8,396 nt of DNA from Desulfuromonadaceae bacterium (GTDB taxonomy: Bacteria; Desulfobacterota; Desulfuromonadia; Desulfuromonadales; Geopsychrobacteraceae), in the NCBI GenBank assembly GCA_016744555.1, contig JADGED010000108.1, positions 1 through 8,396 on the forward strand, written 5' to 3'. Below, one piece after another: positions 1-6,800 of this stretch. Each line of letters opens with the position of its first letter. Within the stretch, counting starts at the first letter, position 1. The position numbers were made by a program, and so were the translations under genes. The notes beneath the pieces are model-generated. The model ran no database searches, was not told where the DNA came from, and saw nothing but the letters and a program-made list of their open reading frames with translations.

Positions 1-256
1 CAACAGCATGAATTGTCTCTAGCATACCAAAGGCTTCATGTACTGATGCCATTGGAGGGGTAATCATCTCAATCTGGCTTTCAGAAAAATCGGTCGTGAT
101 ATAGGGGTGGTCATTTTTATCCCCAAAACAATCGGGGTGCGGCCGCAAGGAGAGGCTTCCTTCTGTATCTACCCGGACATTCTCTTTCTCTATTCCAAAC
201 TTTCCAGCAAGAAGTTGCGCCCTGATATTTTTATTATTTTTAAAAACATTCAACAT
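1..256 (-). CDS. gshAB: Glutamate-cysteine ligase, N-terminal part (probably bifunctional GshAB/GshF), cut by the left window edge
   Basis: Only the first 85 codons are in the window; the gene runs off the left edge. Translating the minus strand from the ATG at 256-254 gives MLNVFKNN..., then GIEKENVRVD at about residues 26-35, HP at about 44-45, and HPYITTDFSESQIEMITPP at about 53-71. These are the hallmark N-terminal motifs of the gamma-glutamylcysteine ligase domain (G-[IL]-E-[KR]-E-x-x-R-V and T-D-[FY]-[SA]-E-[SP]-Q-[LIV]-E-[LM]-[IL]-T-P). They include the acidic residues that bind metal/ATP and glutamate in this family. The enzyme joins glutamate to cysteine in the cytosol, the first step of glutathione synthesis. 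The wording is closest to the fused GshAB/GshF type, in which an ATP-grasp glutathione synthetase domain follows, but that part lies outside the window, so the fusion is inferred. The ATG is preceded by GAAGA nine bases upstream. The gene lies 61 bases downstream of the MATE gene on the same strand with no terminator visible between them, so co-transcription is possible. Confidence 0.85.
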   Translation of the reverse strand, partial: MLNVFKNNKNIRAQLLAGKFGIEKENVRVDTEGSLSLRPHPDCFGDKNDHPYITTDFSESQIEMITPPMASVHEAFGMLETIHAV

Positions 257-265
257 ATAAATATA

Positions 266-270
266 TCTTC
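266..270 (-). promoter_or_regulatory. Ribosome binding site of the glutamate-cysteine ligase gene
   Basis: The minus strand reads GAAGA here, nine bases before the ATG at 256. It is a modest match to the anti-Shine-Dalgarno sequence in an otherwise A/T-only leader. Together with the family motifs starting about 25 residues downstream, it supports this start. Confidence 0.5.
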
Positions 271-317
271 TTTAACTTAAAAAGGATTTAAAGCTGTTTT
301 TGCGAACGGCTGTTGCC

Positions 318-1697
318 TCAACACCTAACGCACTTAGGAACATAATCAAATTTTAGTTTTTTCCGGACTCTATAGAATAAATAGAAGATTACGAGCCCCT
401 TCAAAATACTACTTATGGTAATACTTACCCAAACACCATTCAACCCCAAAAATGTCCACATTCCCAACATATATGCTAACGGAATGCGTAACGAAGTAAA
501 TATAACGCTAACGCTAGCCGAAACCCTAGTCCGCCCCAAACCATGATAAGCACCAGCGGTGATCATTTCAATACACATAAACACTTGGGATAAGCCCAAA
601 ATCATTAGGTACTGTTTCCCCATGGCAACACTTTCTGGCTCATGTAAAAAAATAGAAAATAATAGCTCGGGAATTGTTAAAAACAGCAAGCTAGAAATCA
701 CACCGATACCGACTGAAAGCTTTAAACCAGATTTATAGACACGACTAATACTAGCAAAATCTCTAGCACCATAATTTTGCCCTACCATAATGCGCATTGC
801 TTGCATTAACCCAGCAGTAAACATATAGGTTATAGCTTCTATCTGTACCCCAATTTTTTGTACGGCAATTGCCTGAGGGCCCCATTCAGCGATAATCCTC
901 GCTAGAATAATAGATATAAAAGTGAAAATAATTCTCTGAATCGAAACTGGTGCACCAACCAAGATTATGTTTTTCATCCCGTGAAGAGACAACCATAATC
1001 CCGCAAAAAAGTTCTGTTTAACCCTTATAAAGTAACTGGTAAAATAAGCAACAACAACTAATTGGGCAATTATGGTTGCAATAGCCGCACCTTGTACTCC
1101 CCACCCCGCCCAGAATATTAAAAGGGGATCAAGGACAATATTAATAACAGTGCCGACAAAAATAGTTTTAAAGGATACTGCCGTTAACCCATGTGCGTTT
1201 AGTACTGCCGCAAACGTCAAGCTCAAAAAGGAAAACAAAATTCCGCCGGCGCTAATCAATAAATATGATCGTGCCATCGACTCAATCCCGGCATCTTGCA
1301 GCCTAAAAAAGCCAATCAGTCCGGTCGCTGAATAGAAGAGAAACAAAACATAAACGCAAGCAAGGGCTACCGAACCCCAAACTGCTGTAGTTGCATATCT
1401 CCCCCAAGAGTAGCGCTTTTTTGCCCCGACGCTTTGTGAAATTTTTATATTTGCACCTACCACTAAAACCGAACTTAACGCCCAACCCAAATGGAGGTAA
1501 AAACCAGCAGACCCAACTGCAGCTACTGCGTCACTGCCCAAGCGGCCAACCCATATCATATCGGTAAGGTTATAGGCCATTTGCAGCATTGTAGTGCCAA
1601 CTATAGGGAAAGCCAATTGCAGCAGAGTAACCATCTCTGCCGACAACGATATGCCCAAAGATTTACATATTTTTTCTATCGAAAAATTCACCTTCAT
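318..1697 (-). CDS. MATE-family multidrug/toxin efflux transporter
   Basis: This is a membrane protein of 459 residues, the usual MATE length, with about twelve hydrophobic segments in two homologous halves. Numbered from the chosen start, the first half has NLTDMIWVGRLG at 43-54 (the conserved N-x-x-D-x-x-[WF]-[VI]-G motif of the first helices), then DPLLIFW at 190-196 and GVQGAAIAT at 200-208. The second half has VGQNYGA at 305-311 and GLGRT at about 386-390. All are standard MATE signatures. Family members export cationic drugs, dyes or metabolites across the inner membrane using a Na+ or H+ gradient; the substrate cannot be read from the sequence. The frame stays open upstream to a TTG at 1733, but that codon lies in the T-run of the preceding terminator, so the ATG at 1697 is preferred. 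No good Shine-Dalgarno sits before it: the nearest AAGG is about 20 bases away, so the exact start is uncertain. The C-terminal tail is basic and ends in CVRC. The glutamate-cysteine ligase gene follows after 61 bases. Confidence 0.9.
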   Translation of the reverse strand: MKVNFSIEKICKSLGISLSAEMVTLLQLAFPIVGTTMLQMAYNLTDMIWVGRLGSDAVAAVGSAGFYLHLGWALSSVLVVGANIKISQSVGAKKRYSWGRYATTAVWGSVALACVYVLFLFYSATGLIGFFRLQDAGIESMARSYLLISAGGILFSFLSLTFAAVLNAHGLTAVSFKTIFVGTVINIVLDPLLIFWAGWGVQGAAIATIIAQLVVVAYFTSYFIRVKQNFFAGLWLSLHGMKNIILVGAPVSIQRIIFTFISIILARIIAEWGPQAIAVQKIGVQIEAITYMFTAGLMQAMRIMVGQNYGARDFASISRVYKSGLKLSVGIGVISSLLFLTIPELLFSIFLHEPESVAMGKQYLMILGLSQVFMCIEMITAGAYHGLGRTRVSASVSVIFTSLRIPLAYMLGMWTFLGLNGVWVSITISSILKGLVIFYLFYRVRKKLKFDYVPKCVRC

Positions 1698-1730
1698 AAT
1701 TTTGATAGTAACCGTAAACCTTATAATCAC

Positions 1731-1776
1731 CAAAAAAAATCAACCACTACAGGCGCTATGTCCATAGTGGTTGATT
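1731..1776 (-). terminator. Rho-independent terminator of the giant-protein/FN3 operon
   Basis: A perfect 12-base inverted repeat (aatcaaccacta at 1738-1749 and tagtggttgatt at 1765-1776) encloses a 15-base loop. On the minus strand the hairpin runs straight into a run of eight T (complement of the A-run at 1732-1739). It begins 33 bases past the stop codon of the FN3 gene at 1810 and is oriented to stop transcription coming from that gene. On the plus strand the hairpin has no following T-run, so it acts in one direction. The stem is AT-rich at its base and has only about four or five G-C pairs, so some read-through into the MATE gene is conceivable. Confidence 0.85.
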
Positions 1777-1809
1777 AATAATATCAATATAGCCGAGAAG
1801 TCAGCAGAA

Positions 1810-3807
1810 TTAGCGTTTAGGAATTTTTATCTCCCTTGCTACACTTTCAGTCTTATTAGCGGCTGCATCCCATAAGATAATTTTATAAAAGTAACGTTTC
1901 CCAGTAAGGACAAAATCACGGTGCATTTCACCAGTTATCCGATACTTGTTGATTTTGACATAATCACGATTATTTTGGCTGCGCAGCACATCAAAGCCAA
2001 CAACATCTTTAGCTGTAGAGGTTACCTTTAATACAGCATATTCGCCATCGCTACTGACTTTAAATGAACTAATAGATGGTGGGGTAGCATCATTAACCGT
2101 TATCTTAAGAGAGCTAGAAGGTAGCGACTCGTTACCGGTTTTATCAACTGCGGTAATTGTGTAACTCACTTCTTTACCAACTAATGCTGCTTGGTCGACA
2201 AAGTTTGGCAATGGAATTAATTCAGCGTTCAGTTTCTTAGCTGCAGAACCATTGCTACGATAAACATTATAACCTGCAATATCATAAACAGTTATTGGCT
2301 GCCAATTAAGGACAGCCTGCTCATTTTCGACCACATACTCACTAATGGTCGGTGTCTGTGGTGGGGTAACATCTGGCAATTGAACTTTTACCACCATAGA
2401 TGGCATCGACTCGTTGTAATGTGTATCAACTGCGGTAACCCGATAAAAATATGGATAACGAGAAAGGTTTTTGGTTAGCTCATCAGTAAAAGCCAAACTA
2501 GCCGTTGGCTCTTGGGTAAGCAATACCCAATCGAGACTTTCAGGCTTCATGGTGCGATAGACACGGTAGCCAAGCAGATCAGCATCTGTAACTTGACTCC
2601 ACGCCAGATTAATATTTGCTGCAGCGACACTAGCATCTAACTTGGCAACAACCGCAGGCGGAGTGGAATCTTTGGCAAAACCGAGTACCGCCAAAGATGG
2701 AATTGATTCAAACCCACCGTCGTTAATTGCGGTAACATAGTAAAAATAGTTCACATCAACGGCAACGGCGCTATCGGAATATTCCAATTGCTTCAGCGGT
2801 TCCGCATTTAGTTTTTGGTAACCACCTTCGTACTTCAAACTACGATAGAGGTTATAACTAACAACCTTTTTATCTTCTGCCGCTGCCCACGACAATTTAA
2901 TAGTCGTTTCACCAGCATCTATTTCTGGGCGTGATAGTGGCGCTGGGCGTGGATCAATTTTGACTTTTCCCATTACCTCAATAGAGGTTGGTCCTTCGTC
3001 ACCAAAGAAATCGACTCCACGGATTTGATAGTAATAGACTTGGTGCTCCTTGATGGTGGTATCAGTATAAAAATACGGAGCAACACTTATAGTAGCATCA
3101 GGGTTAATGGTAGATTGAACTTGAACAGGAGCAGTATTAAGCTGCTTAAACTCCTTGTCCAGCAAACCACGCCGGTAAATATTAAACGAGGTATACGCCT
3201 CGTAGCCTTCCCACTTTAGACCAACGCCCCACTTGAACATATGGGCTTTTACTTTCCAAACAATGGGTAACTGGGTAGACTTTTCCAAATCGACGCCACA
3301 AACATCGCTAGCAAGCATAGTGTTGCCGTTATAAACTTCTACCGTGTAGAGACGTTTTTTGCTGCCACTTAAATCCCCATCGGCAGTGTACTGTCCCATT
3401 GCTGCAGCAACCTGCTTATCTTGGGTAGAGACAAACAACAACATCCCCAAACGATTATCATCTTGTGATAAAGATTGATTTATTTCCGCCCGATTTTTGG
3501 CTGTTTCAAACGGATACATCAATTTTAAAGCTACCTCATTGTCGGTTAGCATTTTTTTAGCGTCGGCATAAGAGGCCATTTTCAACTCTGCTAACTTAAC
3601 TCGATTTTGAATATCATCAGCAGGAGATCGCCAAATAACATAGCGATAATCGAGCGATTTGTCCGACACCATCCAACGCAGTTGCACCTGCTGACCATCA
3701 AATTTACCTTCAATACCAACCTTCACAGCCTCTTCAGCACTCGCAAAACTAGTCAAAACAACAAGGAGTGCGATGATACCAAGGGTTAATGTTTTCATCA
3801 TTTTCAT
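1810..3807 (-). CDS. Secreted multi-domain fibronectin type III protein
   Basis: This protein has 665 residues. A classical signal peptide (basic MKMMK, a hydrophobic stretch to about residue 20, likely cleavage after SFASA at 24) directs it out of the cytoplasm. At least five FN3-like modules follow, at about 182-280, 290-377, 381-476, 480-572 and 574-663. Each has an early Trp or hydrophobic strand, a mid-module [YF]-[NRD]-[LVI]-x-R-[SRT] strand (FNIYRR 208, YNLYRS 318, YRVYRT 414, YNVYRS 513, FDVLRS 605) and a late YxYxI/VTAVD-x-x-x-N/D-ES-x-PS strand. Several are joined by TPP linkers (382, 481, 575). An N-terminal module (about 26-175) has the same YVIWRS strand at 56-61 but carries a Lys/Glu-rich, probably helical insert at about 72-140. 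There is a single cysteine (170), and no catalytic motif, sortase signal or C-terminal membrane anchor. FN3 chains usually act as spacers or binding modules. The gene follows the giant gene by three bases, so the protein is probably its partner. The role is not known. Confidence 0.85.
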   Translation of the reverse strand: MKMMKTLTLGIIALLVVLTSFASAEEAVKVGIEGKFDGQQVQLRWMVSDKSLDYRYVIWRSPADDIQNRVKLAELKMASYADAKKMLTDNEVALKLMYPFETAKNRAEINQSLSQDDNRLGMLLFVSTQDKQVAAAMGQYTADGDLSGSKKRLYTVEVYNGNTMLASDVCGVDLEKSTQLPIVWKVKAHMFKWGVGLKWEGYEAYTSFNIYRRGLLDKEFKQLNTAPVQVQSTINPDATISVAPYFYTDTTIKEHQVYYYQIRGVDFFGDEGPTSIEVMGKVKIDPRPAPLSRPEIDAGETTIKLSWAAAEDKKVVSYNLYRSLKYEGGYQKLNAEPLKQLEYSDSAVAVDVNYFYYVTAINDGGFESIPSLAVLGFAKDSTPPAVVAKLDASVAAANINLAWSQVTDADLLGYRVYRTMKPESLDWVLLTQEPTASLAFTDELTKNLSRYPYFYRVTAVDTHYNESMPSMVVKVQLPDVTPPQTPTISEYVVENEQAVLNWQPITVYDIAGYNVYRSNGSAAKKLNAELIPLPNFVDQAALVGKEVSYTITAVDKTGNESLPSSSLKITVNDATPPSISSFKVSSDGEYAVLKVTSTAKDVVGFDVLRSQNNRDYVKINKYRITGEMHRDFVLTGKRYFYKIILWDAAANKTESVAREIKIPKR

Positions 3808-3810
3808 ATC

Positions 3811-6800
3811 CTATCTCCCCATCAATCGACGTGGAGTTAATTCATTTATCATTCCAGTATTGTAAAGCATTTCACCCTCAGTTAGATCGTACTCACCTGA
3901 ATAGCTATCAAGTTCAGAATCACCGGCTTGTAGTTCTCGAGCATAAATTCCAGCGGTGCCAAACTGGGTAAGCCTTGAGTTATAATCTCTATGCACCCTA
4001 AAAATACTTAACAACCGATCGCCGTCAAAATGGTCGTCAACAATGGGTTTCAATTCAACAATATGATCCAATGCCCCCTGTTGGCTGCGCACAAACCACT
4101 CACCACGCCTATAATTGTGTTGTGTTCTTGGTCCAGGATTAAAACTTTGCCCCAGAATATTTAACTGCTTTTCAAATTCTGGGTAAACACCAACTCGCAA
4201 GTCTATTGCACTCCAATTTATCGGAGCACTACTACTAAACCTGAACTCCAATGAACCAAAGGTACTTGAAGGGTTACGGGAAAAGGCCAACTCTTTATGG
4301 TCATTAAAACGCTGGTCAATCGCTTCTAATTGAGTATTCAATGGTGCACAAGGCTCCATCGCTGCACGGCGAATTGCGGATATAGCTTGAGCGGGCAAAG
4401 CACCTATAGAATCCCACGATGATGGAGCCATACCGCCGAGCATCTCATTCACTTCTTCTATTTCGTCTGGTTCTCTAAATTCACAGGCAGTAGACGTTGC
4501 AGCATATGAGCTATTGGTGAAATATGGCCACAATGCAAGAATACCGTTAAAAACGATACTACTCTGGCCACGATTTACATCTGCCTTATAGGCATCTTGA
4601 TCAACATTATAGTTGATATTAAAGTGGGCATTACTAATCCCAGCTTCAACTACGTCTGCTGTACTTGTGTATGTAGGTGCGCTTTCAGTATCTGCCGGGG
4701 TAGTAAGGACAAACTTACTATTGTACCTTTTCCCACCTTCACGACCTACAATTTGGATAGTATAATCACCGTCCCAGTACCACCTGTAGGTTTCTTCCTC
4801 TCCTTCAACAACAAGGTTAGGTTGGTCATGAATTGCTGCTGCCGCACCAGTCATAGGATAACCACCTGCGACTGGCGTTGCACTTGTAGCAGCGTAATGA
4901 TTTGTTTCCTCTGCGGGAGCAGACCTTGTACCACGTCTACCTGCAGCTCTACGCTTTCCCGACCTCCCGGATGTAGCGGTGGTTGGTTTTGCCGCTCTAT
5001 CAGATGCATCCGTAGTTTGCATCCCTGCAGCGGCATGTACAATTGCGCTATCACCAACCTGAATAGGTTGTCCGTAGACAGTTACCCCTGTTGCCCCACC
5101 GGGATTAGGCAAGAATGGGTTACGGTAACCAGTCTCAGTCCGAATTGCTGGCCTCTTTATCCCTGCAGAATTTTCTACCATCCGTACTGCTTCTAATGGT
5201 TGCTCGGGCTCAAATTTAAGTAAATAACGGCGGCTACCTTGTTCGCCATCAGTTAACATCTGCTTACCAGTTATCTCCCCTGGGATAGATTCTCCAACGG
5301 CGTTTATAACTTCAAGGCTAAGACTTTCACCATGCATCATCCAGTTCCAAATATAACCATCAAATACAGCCTTAGTGACTATATATATATCAGTTTCACC
5401 ATAGACCGGTGTTGTACTTCGGCGTGGATAAACATCGTATACACGTTCACGGAAACCAATAGGTTGATCGGTAGTGGTAAAGTTTGCACTAACCACTTCG
5501 CTGCTCACAACAGCACCAATAGAGCCACTGTTCCAATGACGTAATTGAAAAGTGGTATTGTAATTATAATTACGACTTTCTGCCATTTCCATATACGGCG
5601 TAAAGTTTAGCTCCATTTGTCCTTGACGACCACCGACAACTTCAACCATCCCGGCACTACTACTAAGGTCAATTGCCTTATCTATCGACTCTCTAACCTC
5701 AGTGAAATCGACAATATCATTGGTTTCATCTGGATCCTTAACGCAGAGGATATACCAGTTATCATCGTCATATTTAAAAGGTTTCATAATCGGCATATTA
5801 GCCCGAATAGTTACACTCTCTAAGCGACCAACATCAGTAGCCCCATCTTCAGGGGAGGAGTAAGCAACAAGTGGCATAGTTTCAATACCACTATCACCTG
5901 CCCCGGCTGGTGGGTTCTTCGGCATTGTAAAGGTCATTTCCCATGTACCCTTAACCAAACCCATCAAGAACGAATAGCGCGCCGTACCATGTAAACTAAT
6001 ATAAACTGGAGGCGCCTTAAATTGACCGTCCAACTCAGCATAAGCACTCAAGATTTCATACTTTTTACCCCGTGCTTTAACTCCAGCTTCAAGACCAATC
6101 CAAATCTTGCCTCGAGCATCGATATAAAACGGTTTAATCCCAGCAGCTAAATCAATTTGTGCACCACCGTAAACCCGACCATAGAAAATCCATGCGCTAC
6201 CTTCAAGGTCAAACTCGTACCTGACACCCATGGCAATGCCACTGGAATCTAGCTGGATATAACCTGATCCAGTCAAAAATTCCAACAAAGTAACATCTAG
6301 ATGTTGCGAAGCCGAGCCAAAGTAAATGTGCCAATCGCTCTCAGAGAACAATAGGTCTATCTCGCCCTCAACTCCCAGCAATGTCTTACCAGCAAGCTCT
6401 TTCCCTAGCTTCGCTTGAGTAACTATATGCAACATTGCGGGGCTGGCACCCATTTCAATAGATACTGCAAGGTGGGGGTCTCCAGAAGCATCCTTCCCTT
6501 TCATGAACCACGAATCACCAGCGAGAATCATTCGGAAATTACTTGGTTGCATACTTAGAGTCAGTTCGCTATAGAAGGTATATCCTTCATCTAAGCTACC
6601 AACGTTTACCTTAGCAGTTAAGGCAAGACCAGATCCAAATTCAGGTGTATATTCAACACCGTCAACGACACTGATTGTTTGGTTATAAGCGATACCACCA
6701 CCAATACCATAAATATTCATCGGTAGCGGTGCCATCGGGATTCTGGCATTTGACATCAGTTCTACCCGCCAATACGAGAACGCTTGATCAGTTGAACTAA

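Noticed and set aside
257..317. Possible terminator between the MATE and glutamate-cysteine ligase genes
   Set aside because: There is a direct repeat of gctgtt and some T-rich sequence, but no GC-containing stem followed by a T-run on the minus strand.
1698..1749. Promoter for the MATE gene with TATAAG as -10
   Set aside because: No acceptable -35 lies 16-18 bases upstream (the nearest TTGATT is only 12 bases away), so it is noted but not annotated.
4597..5196. Plus-strand open frame of 199 codons opposite the giant gene
   Set aside because: It is rich in Cys, Ser and Thr with no domain pattern and lies wholly antisense to a continuous, well-patterned coding frame. It is a shadow frame, as are the other plus-strand frames at 1072, 1491, 3025, 3607, 3789, 5332, 5617 and 7253 and the minus-strand ones at 1303 and 4851.
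5381..5393. Short TA-rich run (tatatatata) that could look like a promoter or microsatellite
   Set aside because: It encodes the ordinary strand DIYIV in the giant protein and has no partner promoter element or following gene.
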